A DNA stretch of 7,621 bases from Candidatus Zhuqueibacterota bacterium (lineage in GTDB: Bacteria > SM23-31): assembly GCA_022562855.1 (NCBI GenBank), contig JADFON010000076.1:1-7621 (forward strand). Direction: 5' to 3'. Position numbers and translations under genes: made by a program. This document shows positions 1-5,587 of this stretch, piece by piece (positions within the stretch are counted from its first letter, which is position 1; each line of letters begins with the position of its first letter). The notes beneath the pieces are model-generated. The model was not told the DNA's origin. It worked only from the letters and a program-made list of their open reading frames with translations, and did not search any database.

Positions 1-1
1 C

Positions 2-241
2 GATGACAAACTAAAACATCTCTTTAAGGGAATGGAAGATCATGGTCCTCTCAACACATTGAAATGGGGAATGCTGTCAACCGGAATAGGATTGGGGCTG
101 CTTGTGGGTTACCAGATGCCGGACTACCGGTACGATCCCGAAATCGTTTTTGCATTTATGCTCATATTTGCCGGCTTATCGCTTTTAATATATTATTTTC
201 TGGCAGATAGAATATTAAAAAGAAGAAACTCGGAAGATTAA
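2..241 (+). CDS. DUF6249-like small membrane protein, C-terminal part (5' end outside window)
   Basis: The frame is open from the left edge, so the gene probably begins before the window; the ATG at 32 would be internal. The visible part reads DDKLKHLFKGMEDHG, then a loop followed by two hydrophobic segments: one around LKWGMLSTGIGLGLLVGY and a second around FAFMLIFAGLSLLIYYFLA. It ends in a basic, charged tail (DRILKRRNSED). The pattern of a charged region, then a (L/R)KWGxLxxGIGLGLLxG helix, then a closing helix and short charged tail, is that of DUF6249 proteins. These are about 110-150 residues long and carry another membrane helix at the N-terminus, which is missing here because of the window edge. 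The function of the family is unknown; in other genomes it often sits near sigma factors or anti-sigma-like genes, but nothing here tests that. A strong terminator follows about 75 bases after the stop, so this is the last gene of its unit. Family assignment is by recognition only. Confidence 0.75.
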   Translation, partial: DDKLKHLFKGMEDHGPLNTLKWGMLSTGIGLGLLVGYQMPDYRYDPEIVFAFMLIFAGLSLLIYYFLADRILKRRNSED

Positions 242-315
242 CACAATAAACCGATTTACTGTATGATTTGCGAGAATCTATAATTGAGTCGGTAACAATC
301 AATGGTTGTCAATCG

Positions 316-357
316 AGGTCAAACCCCGTTTCGTGGTGGGATTTGACCTTCTTTTTT
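316..357 (+). terminator. Rho-independent terminator after the DUF6249-like gene
   Basis: Positions 316-323 (AGGTCAAA) pair perfectly with 342-349 (TTTGACCT). After one mismatch the stem continues with three C-G pairs (325-327 with 338-340) and two G-T wobbles, leaving a six-base loop. A T-rich run (TCTTTTTT, 350-357) follows on the + strand. The opposite strand has no T-tract after the hairpin, so this acts mainly on + strand transcription, although the convergent - strand genes also end just beyond it. Confidence 0.85.
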
Positions 358-383
358 GGTGTTACACGATTAATTAATAAGGT

Positions 384-551
384 TTAACAACCAGGATAGT
401 GATTCCTGCCGATTTCCTTCGCAAGCTTCCAAAAAACGGGAGCAGGGATACCAAGAGTATTTTTCGGATTTATTCCATACTTGCTCATGCCGGCAGCATT
501 TTCGGGGTTCACCATTGATTTGAGGCGGGAGATTATTTCATTGACGGTCAT
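384..551 (-). pseudogene. Truncated AlkD-like DNA alkylation repair gene (N-terminal remnant)
   Basis: The 55 residues from the ATG at 551 (MTVNEIISRLKSMVNPENAA, then GMSKYGINPKNTLGIPAP and KLAKEIGRNH) match the conserved start of AlkD-type DNA alkylation repair proteins. Those are HEAT-like repeat DNA glycosylases of about 220-240 residues that remove bulky or alkylated bases. Here the frame ends four residues after KEIGRNH (YPGC, stop). The remaining roughly 180 residues, which hold the catalytic and DNA-binding repeats, are absent: the - strand below 384 carries no matching sequence before the hairpin at 316-349. A TTG at 590 would extend the frame by 13 residues and overlap the preceding gene by 8 bases, but the family begins at MTV, so 551 is preferred. 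No good ribosome binding site precedes 551. It is most likely a decaying gene left by a 3' deletion. Expression as a tiny protein cannot be excluded, but repair activity is not expected. Confidence 0.75.
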
Positions 552-582
552 AGTCAATTTCTGATAGTAACTGCACGCGACC

Positions 583-1305
583 TCACTCAAAATAGGCTTC
601 GCACAAAAGATCGATATCCGACAGCTTATCTTCGTCTACTTTGAAAACAACATATCCTGCAAAACTATCGAGAATTATGAGAGCGTTTATACTTGCATCC
701 TGAATTTTCATATGTGAGAGTCTCTTCCAGAAACTCCTGTTTACCGTCTGGATTTCATCATAAATATGGACTAACCTGTCCAGTGTCCAGTCCGGTTCTC
801 CACCTCGTTTGTTTGTAAAATATTGTGCCAGGAGAAACATCGAAAGAGCACGGTGCGAAGTTTCTTCAAGAGTGGCAAATGGTAAATGGTGCCGTGCCAT
901 CGGTTTTAGTTTTCCGAGAACCGGGCAGCCGCTTGTCACCATGTACAAACCAAGTAGAGAACTGACTCCTTGTTGAAGAGACGTATTCTTAATATAAGAC
1001 CTCTCGCTTGTTTCGACCGTCACATCGACTTCTTCGTAAGAAATTGAATCCCTAAAAAAATCTATAACACCCGTGATACTTTTTGCAACAGGGCAATATT
1101 TGTGGTCATCTTCATTCAGGGGACAATTAGGACATTTGCAGTTTTCCAATTCTGTCCATTCAGGATATGAATTCTGTGAAGTTTCCACGAGATTAAGGGA
1201 TTTTTTATCAAGTTCGACTATAAATTCTTTTTGCGAACCGTCATGAAATTTGTATTGATATTTATAACTGATATTTTTTTGCTTTTCGTCATCAATTTTA
1301 TTCAA
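583..1305 (-). CDS. DUF6901-like protein with N-terminal four-cysteine cluster
   Basis: This 240-residue soluble protein has no signal peptide or membrane helix. An N-terminal beta-like segment (roughly 13-40) is followed by a cysteine cluster C56-x-C58-x2-C61-x9-C71 (CKCPNCPL, then CPVA), which could hold a metal. After it come the blocks ISYEEVDVTVETSER (88-102), a helical stretch (108-125), SGCPVL (125-130), the MARHHLPFA motif (136-144), and EETSHRALSMFLLAQYF (147-163), ending with a helical region. This combination is what I recognise as the DUF6901 family, found in Geobacter-type and other environmental bacteria; its function is unknown. The start is TTG at 1305, supported by a GGGAGG site four bases upstream. 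The gene follows the rdgB-like gene by 57 bases on the same strand and may be cotranscribed. A TATAAT sequence at 1333-1328 could supply its own promoter, but no convincing -35 box accompanies it. Confidence 0.8.
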   Translation of the reverse strand: MNKIDDEKQKNISYKYQYKFHDGSQKEFIVELDKKSLNLVETSQNSYPEWTELENCKCPNCPLNEDDHKYCPVAKSITGVIDFFRDSISYEEVDVTVETSERSYIKNTSLQQGVSSLLGLYMVTSGCPVLGKLKPMARHHLPFATLEETSHRALSMFLLAQYFTNKRGGEPDWTLDRLVHIYDEIQTVNRSFWKRLSHMKIQDASINALIILDSFAGYVVFKVDEDKLSDIDLLCEAYFE

Positions 1306-1309
1306 ATAT

Positions 1310-1315
1310 CCTCCC
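1310..1315 (-). promoter_or_regulatory. Strong ribosome binding site for the TTG start at 1305
   Basis: The - strand reads GGGAGG, then ATAT, then TTG. This near-consensus Shine-Dalgarno sequence is the reason for accepting a TTG start; no ATG in the same frame nearby has comparable support. Confidence 0.75.
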
Positions 1316-1362
1316 GGGTTGTATTTTATTATAATTAATCTCTAATTTTCCAGGTAATGAAT

Positions 1363-1959
1363 TTAAGCAATGCTCTTCAAAAAACCGGTGACCTTTGCGA
1401 GCGCCCGGCTTCTGTGACTCATCTCTGCCTTGATATCTTTACCCAGCTCCGCAAATGTTCTGTCATAACCTGCCGGGATAAATAACGGGTCATATCCGAA
1501 TCCATGAAACCCGGCAGATGAGACAGCAATTTTCCCCTCAACTGAACCATAAAATGTACGAGTTTTATCAGGTCCTGCAAGCGCCATTACGCACTTGAAC
1601 CTTGCCTTTCTTAAAGATTCCGGTATATCTTTCAACATTTCGAGAAGTTTAGCGTTGTTTTCTTCGTCCGATGAATTTTCGCCGGCAAACCGTGCAGACA
1701 ATACACCCGGCGCTCCTTCGAGTTCATCCACTTCCAGACCGGAGTCATCAGCCAGCGTAAAAATATTAGTATGTTTGAAAACAGTCTCGGCTTTCAATAT
1801 TGCATTTTCCTCAAAAGTGTTTCCCGTTTCTTTTACAAATATTGTTTCGGATAAATCAATAAAGGAGTAAACCCTTTTCACAATGTTGTTAAGGAGTGGG
1901 ATGATTTCGCCAATTTTACCCTCGTTATGTGTCGCTATAAACAATTCCTGAATCATCAT
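1363..1959 (-). CDS. rdgB: XTP/dITP diphosphohydrolase (RdgB/HAM1 family)
   Basis: This is a house-cleaning nucleotide pyrophosphatase that hydrolyses non-canonical purine triphosphates (dITP, XTP, dHapTP) to monophosphate plus pyrophosphate, keeping them out of DNA and RNA in the cytoplasm. At 198 residues it is full length for the family, and all signature blocks are present: ATHNEGKIGEI (9-19), ETGNTFEENAILKA (44-57), ADDSGLEVDEL (70-80, with the catalytic acidic residues D71/D72), PGVLSARFAG (84-93), RFKC (120-123), GFGYDPLFIP (153-162) and the closing SHR (181-183). Two ATGs stand in tandem (1959 and 1956). Neither has a strong Shine-Dalgarno site, so the exact start is uncertain by one codon. 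The gene lies 119 bases after pilT on the same strand, with no terminator visible between them, so read-through from pilT is plausible. Nothing suggests damage. Confidence 0.96.
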   Translation of the reverse strand: MMIQELFIATHNEGKIGEIIPLLNNIVKRVYSFIDLSETIFVKETGNTFEENAILKAETVFKHTNIFTLADDSGLEVDELEGAPGVLSARFAGENSSDEENNAKLLEMLKDIPESLRKARFKCVMALAGPDKTRTFYGSVEGKIAVSSAGFHGFGYDPLFIPAGYDRTFAELGKDIKAEMSHRSRALAKVTGFLKSIA

Positions 1960-2078
1960 TAGTTGAAAAGCGGATCATTATGCAGTATTGATGTCTTTCT
2001 TATTCCCTGACACCGGGGTCAGCTTTGGAAGATGCGGCTCATTTTACAGGATGGTATATTTCAGTGGAAGCGAAAGGC

Positions 2079-3137
2079 TTACATCATTCCGAGACCGGCT
2101 TGAAAACTTTTCTTGTCATGGGCAAATGCGAGAGCAACTTCTGCATCGACATCCCCATTATTTACCAGGTCTTTTAGTGCGCTGTCCATACTTTGCATGC
2201 CCTGTTCCTTACCCGTCTGAATAATTGAAGGAATTTGAAAAGCTTTGCCTTCCCGGATAAGGTTCCTGATTGCGGTGGTACCGATCATAATCTCCATTGC
2301 CGCCACCCTTCCTTTGCCGTCTTTTTTGCGTAGCAGGCGTTGTGCGATTACACCTTCAATCGACTCGGCGAACATAGCGCGTATCTGATCCTGCTGATCG
2401 GGTGGAAACACATCGATTATCCGGTCGACAGTCTTGGCGGCGCTTGACGTATGTAATGTACCGAATACTAAGTGCCCTGTTTCGGCGGCGGTAATTGCAA
2501 GTGATATCGTCTCAAGATCACGCATTTCTCCAACGAGAATTATATCCGGGTCTTCCCGGAGTGCGCTTCTTAGCGCGTTTGCAAAAGAGTGAGTATGGGG
2601 TCCGACTTCCCGCTGGTTAACGAGACACTTTATACTCTCGTGGCGGAATTCTATCGGGTCCTCGATAGTGAGAATGTGTCCGCGTTTAGTCTTATTTATG
2701 TAATCGACCATAGCGGCAAGGGTCGTTGATTTCCCGCTTCCCGTAGGACCCGTTACCAGTATGAGACCTTTTTCCCTGTTGGCAAGCTCAAGAAGAACCG
2801 GCGGCAAGTTAAGTTCCTCGGCTGTTAACACTTTTGTGGGAATTGTCCGGAAAACAGCCGCTTCTCCATTTTGATTGTAGAAAATATTTACACGGAACCT
2901 TGCAATATCTCCAAGCTGGCGGGAAAAATCTATCTCTTTATCTTCTTCAAAACGCTTTTTTTGATCGTCATCCATTATATCGTAGATCAGGTGATGGATG
3001 TCATCGTTAGTCAGCATCGAGATTTTTAAACGGTGCATTTCACCATGAACCCGAATCATGGGAGGAGACCCAGCGCTAAGATGAAGGTCGGAACCGCCCG
3101 CCTGTTTCGTAAATGTCAGCAGTTGTGTAATATCCAT
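2079..3137 (-). CDS. pilT: Type IV pilus retraction ATPase PilT
   Basis: This cytoplasmic hexameric secretion-type ATPase powers depolymerisation and retraction of type IV pili, and hence twitching motility. It has 352 residues, normal for PilT (about 340-370). The N-terminal PAS-like domain (1-100) contains GGSDLHLSAGSPPMIRVHGE (14-33). The RecA-like domain has Walker A GPTGSGKST (130-138), the Asp box TIEDPIE (157-163), Walker B DPDIILVGEMRD (196-207) and the His box TAAETGHLVFGTLHT (216-230). The AIRNLIREGK motif (289-298), which separates PilT from PilB-type assembly ATPases and is needed for retraction, is intact, followed by QIPSIIQTG (301-309). The ATG at 3137 begins the usual MDITQLL start; a weak GGA lies upstream. 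No other pilus genes lie in the window, so the assembly genes must be elsewhere. It is separated from the small cysteine protein by 193 bases and probably has its own promoter. Confidence 0.96.
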   Translation of the reverse strand: MDITQLLTFTKQAGGSDLHLSAGSPPMIRVHGEMHRLKISMLTNDDIHHLIYDIMDDDQKKRFEEDKEIDFSRQLGDIARFRVNIFYNQNGEAAVFRTIPTKVLTAEELNLPPVLLELANREKGLILVTGPTGSGKSTTLAAMVDYINKTKRGHILTIEDPIEFRHESIKCLVNQREVGPHTHSFANALRSALREDPDIILVGEMRDLETISLAITAAETGHLVFGTLHTSSAAKTVDRIIDVFPPDQQDQIRAMFAESIEGVIAQRLLRKKDGKGRVAAMEIMIGTTAIRNLIREGKAFQIPSIIQTGKEQGMQSMDSALKDLVNNGDVDAEVALAFAHDKKSFQAGLGMM

Positions 3138-3279
3138 ATTTTCCGATCCCGCTTGGCGGTACGATTCCCGTTCAGGGATCCACGAAGGATGTTATGAAAT
3201 TGATGATATGAAAATTCGGAAAAGGAATAAAAATAAGAGAAGCGAATAGCAACGATTTTCCTCAGTTAAAATATTCGGC

Positions 3280-3300
3280 ATTATACATTCAAACTTTGAA
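3280..3300 (-). promoter_or_regulatory. Possible promoter and 13-base palindrome upstream of pilT
   Basis: On the - strand a perfect -10 hexamer TATAAT (3285-3280) is immediately preceded by a perfect 6-1-6 palindrome, TTCAAA-G-TTTGAA (3300-3288), sitting where the spacer or an operator would be. The -35 region (around 3303-3308) is a poor match to TTGACA. If used, it would give a leader of about 135 bases before pilT. This is a weak call because the region is AT-rich and such matches arise by chance. Confidence 0.3.
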
Positions 3301-3330
3301 AAATAATCTTAAATTTCCGGTCGAATTATA

Positions 3331-3528
3331 TCATGCATATACTTCTTTTTCATTACACTTACATACTTTTTCTATGGTTTTACTGAATTTCCATGCATTG
3401 CTATCCGATTTCTTTTCCGAATTAATCACCATCACCGGCTCAAATGACTGCCCGCATTTTGGACAGATCGGAACTCCACTCTTTCCGCCAAGCGCTTTTT
3501 CCGCAAACGTTTTCTGTTTCTTTGCCAC
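3331..3528 (-). CDS. Small four-cysteine (zinc-ribbon-like) protein of unknown function
   Basis: This is a 65-residue protein. After a basic, helical N-terminus (MAKKQKTFAEKALGGKSG) it has CPKCG (C22-x2-C25), then a central part containing VINSEKK and NAWKFSK, and finally CKCNEKEVY (C56-x-C58). The two cysteine pairs about 30 residues apart look like a zinc ribbon, the second with unusual C-x-C spacing. I do not recognise a named family with certainty. Reality of the gene is supported by an excellent AAGGAGA ribosome binding site upstream of the GTG start at 3528. It lies 74 bases after the M99 peptidase gene and 193 bases before pilT on the same strand. There is no signal peptide, so it is probably cytoplasmic. 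Nucleic acid or protein binding is a guess from the fold type only. Confidence 0.72.
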   Translation of the reverse strand: MAKKQKTFAEKALGGKSGVPICPKCGQSFEPVMVINSEKKSDSNAWKFSKTIEKVCKCNEKEVYA

Positions 3529-3536
3529 TTCTTTTA

Positions 3537-3543
3537 TCTCCTT
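3537..3543 (-). promoter_or_regulatory. Ribosome binding site for the GTG start at 3528
   Basis: The - strand reads AAGGAGA, eight bases (TAAAAGAA), then GTG. The strength and spacing of this site justify the non-ATG start of the small cysteine protein. Confidence 0.75.
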
Positions 3544-3602
3544 TTTTTAAAATATTATTTTTTTGGTTTGCTAAACTCTTTGATTATCTAAAATAGTCAA
3601 GT

Positions 3603-5471
3603 CTAAGGATTGCGTCTTGCTGAAATACTATTTAATTGTATGAATGACCGCCCGATTAGAATGTCACGATATTTTACATCGATAGCATACACTTTACCCC
3701 TTGTATCGATAGAATATTCGGGCAATAATTCTGAAGATACATATACAGGAAAATTTATATCGTTATCCTCGGATCCTCCTACAAACCCGCGGATATTCAC
3801 CGTAATTTCTGTGTTATTCGGAATATTCGTTACAATATCGGAAATTTCGAATGACCGTTCACTCGTGAACGAATAGGTTTTTCCATTCTCCAAAAACCCC
3901 TTGTTACCATTATCAAATGTAAGAACCAAATGGATCAATTCAGGATCGATAAGGCGGACCCTCATTGTTGCAAGCGTTTTTTCCTGGTTCTCTAAACGTA
4001 CTTCGTATTCTTTACCCTTCTGCCAGGATGAAAAAGACGCGTCGAGGTCTTTTGAGGTGTTAATATCGATACTTTGGTCGTCACCGGAATTGTCTTTCAT
4101 GTTTTTTTGCCAAAATCCTATAAAATTGATTTTTGCACCGGAAAAAACATCTACGGATGGGCTGGTACCGACAAGTCGAATAACATCTCCTTTCATTACA
4201 GACAGAATTCCGTTCGTTTTTACACTTTGCAGGAAGCCGTTCACAGATACAGTAAATCCCTCAACCTGCGGGCTGAGCCGGTAAACATTTTTTTCTTCAG
4301 CTGCAACGAATGCATTTTCCGAGACCTCTATGTTTACTATACCACACGGGAAACTGTCTTTCCCGATGATAATCGAAGTGTTTTTATAAATCGTTATATC
4401 AGATTCAAAGTCATTCAGACCTCCATGGTCGATTACATCGGCATACAAACCCCTTTCGGTATTTGCTTCTATATGCGTTATCCTGATTATGTCGGAAGGA
4501 CGCAGCGTTATCGTGGAACCATCGTGATAAACCCTGGGCGTATTATTATTTATCGACACCGTGAGAAAATTAAACTCCGGATCGAGAACCGGGTTAAAAA
4601 CTTCTTCACGTACGATACCAAATTCTTCCATAAAGGCATTTACTATAATCGTCTGGTAACGCACATTCAAAGAAAGGTCTGTTATATTTTTGGAAGTCTC
4701 AATTCCAAATGCAGGGATATTGTATTTTTTCAGGGCATAATATGTTGCCGACTTTTGCTGCTCAAAGTGTTTTGAGATTTCAGAAAAAGTATCATGGTTG
4801 TTAAATCTGAACAGGTACTCTTCATTCGAAATTTCCATGTTGACTACTGTGCAGATTCTTTTAGCAATTTTCTGAAGCGGTATGGTCTTATCGGATCCGG
4901 GGACGTAATATACGTCGGTATCGGCTATAATTGACTGGCCAAGCCGGTCTGGGTTGTGCATATCGTCAATATACTCTTCCCGGAAAAATCCCCAACCGTC
5001 ATGCAGATTCAGCATTACATCACTTTCTCCGATCAGGTCTTTGAGTATTTTGACTATCTCCATCGAATGGTCGTTCTCAAAGCGCGGTTCTTCGAGATCA
5101 AATAACCTGTTCATATCTCCGAGAATTCCTCTCTCATTTTCAATAATCGTTTGAAAATTCGCCCGGGGAACAACGATAAGCCTCCCTTTTTTAAGAGAGA
5201 TATCAACAAATTGGTCTGCTGTCAGATAACCGCCGGGTTCATTATGGATACCGCTGATTATTAAGAGGGTCGGACCCGGTTCTCTTCCTTCTATCCGGTA
5301 AATATTCAATTCATGCGATGTATCTTTGAAGTATATTTCATGACCGTTGTCTCCAGGGGCAAGACCGGTTATCACAAAATTAACCGCAAACAATACACTT
5401 AATGGGAAAAGAAGAGTATAGATGAACCGCTTTTTCGAAAATAGCATGCGCTTTACAATAATTTGGTTCAT
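3603..5471 (-). CDS. Membrane-anchored M14/M99-type zinc carboxypeptidase, Csd4/Pgp1-like
   Basis: This is a predicted periplasmic metallocarboxypeptidase. Relatives Csd4 (Helicobacter) and Pgp1 (Campylobacter) remove the terminal meso-DAP from peptidoglycan tripeptides and control cell shape. From the ATG at 5471 it has 622 residues; AAGGA six bases upstream supports this start over a GTG at 5558 in the same frame. A hydrophobic segment (about 16-36) forms a signal peptide or anchor. The catalytic domain (about 45-285) shows GIHNEPGGY (74-82; ligands H76 and E78), VVPRANF (100-106), DMNR (119-122, likely carboxylate binding), LNLHDGWGF (154-162; third ligand H157) and FGIETS (255-260; probable catalytic E258). 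The zinc motif is H-x-E rather than the usual H-x-x-E or Q-x-x-E. From about 295 on the protein is beta-rich, with two similar modules (302-331 and 406-434) and a further 180 residues, much longer than Csd4 (about 440). Substrate is inferred, not shown. Confidence 0.83.
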   Translation of the reverse strand: MNQIIVKRMLFSKKRFIYTLLFPLSVLFAVNFVITGLAPGDNGHEIYFKDTSHELNIYRIEGREPGPTLLIISGIHNEPGGYLTADQFVDISLKKGRLIVVPRANFQTIIENERGILGDMNRLFDLEEPRFENDHSMEIVKILKDLIGESDVMLNLHDGWGFFREEYIDDMHNPDRLGQSIIADTDVYYVPGSDKTIPLQKIAKRICTVVNMEISNEEYLFRFNNHDTFSEISKHFEQQKSATYYALKKYNIPAFGIETSKNITDLSLNVRYQTIIVNAFMEEFGIVREEVFNPVLDPEFNFLTVSINNNTPRVYHDGSTITLRPSDIIRITHIEANTERGLYADVIDHGGLNDFESDITIYKNTSIIIGKDSFPCGIVNIEVSENAFVAAEEKNVYRLSPQVEGFTVSVNGFLQSVKTNGILSVMKGDVIRLVGTSPSVDVFSGAKINFIGFWQKNMKDNSGDDQSIDINTSKDLDASFSSWQKGKEYEVRLENQEKTLATMRVRLIDPELIHLVLTFDNGNKGFLENGKTYSFTSERSFEISDIVTNIPNNTEITVNIRGFVGGSEDNDINFPVYVSSELLPEYSIDTRGKVYAIDVKYRDILIGRSFIQLNSISARRNP

Positions 5472-5477
5472 AATATG

Positions 5478-5482
5478 TCCTT
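5478..5482 (-). promoter_or_regulatory. Ribosome binding site that decides the start of the M99 peptidase gene
   Basis: The - strand reads AAGGA, six bases (CATATT), then ATG at 5471. Translation from here places the hydrophobic anchor near the N-terminus, as expected of an exported protein. The longer reading from 5558 would run through the terminator hairpin. Confidence 0.7.
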
Positions 5483-5516
5483 GAAATCTGTTATTTCTAA
5501 ACAAAGTGAATTTGAT

Positions 5517-5540
5517 AAAAAATGCCTGATATCGCAGGCA
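5517..5540 (-). terminator. Rho-independent terminator-like hairpin between the anchored protein and the M99 peptidase
   Basis: On the - strand TGCCTG (5540-5535) pairs perfectly with CAGGCA (5528-5523) around the six-base loop CGATAT, followed at once by TTTTTT (5522-5517). It lies 47 bases after the stop of the membrane protein gene and ends 45 bases before the M99 start. The 6-bp stem is short, so termination may be partial, which would lower but not abolish expression of the downstream peptidase. Confidence 0.72.
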
Positions 5541-5545
5541 AATTG

Positions 5546-5563
5546 ACGTAGTCATCACTACGT
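5546..5563 (-). other. Second hairpin directly upstream of the terminator
   Basis: ACGTAG (5546-5551) and CTACGT (5558-5563) form a perfect 6-bp inverted repeat around a six-base spacer, five bases before the terminator stem on the - strand. It could be an operator, part of the terminator structure, or a processing or stability hairpin at the 3' end of the upstream transcript. The two stems do not share sequence, so they are not an obvious anti-terminator pair. Confidence 0.5.
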
Positions 5564-5587
5564 AACAAGAAAACGCTTATTTCATTA

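Noticed and set aside
2007-2022. Imperfect palindrome CTGACaCCGGgGTCAG between pilT and rdgB
   Set aside because: No T-tract follows on either strand, so it is not a terminator. One 16-base dyad is too little to call an operator.
1988-2224. Open + strand frame across the rdgB-pilT gap and the 3' end of pilT
   Set aside because: It mostly overlaps the intact pilT coding region in antisense, has no ribosome binding site and its translation resembles no protein.
3145-3180. GATCCC/GGGATC inverted repeat and CCGC-TTG-GCGG mini-hairpin just upstream of the pilT start
   Set aside because: The stems are short (4-6 bp) with a large or tight loop. There is no conserved riboswitch pattern and the repeat could be chance.
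4074-4775. Long + strand open frame (about 230 codons) opposite the M99 peptidase
   Set aside because: It is antisense to a well supported gene with clear catalytic motifs. Its composition is Tyr/Arg/Phe-rich, typical of a shadow frame, and no domain is recognisable.
5472-5558. N-terminal extension of the M99 peptidase from a GTG at 5558
   Set aside because: The added 29 residues would run through the terminator hairpin, have no ribosome binding site and bury the export signal. The ATG at 5471 has AAGGA at correct spacing.
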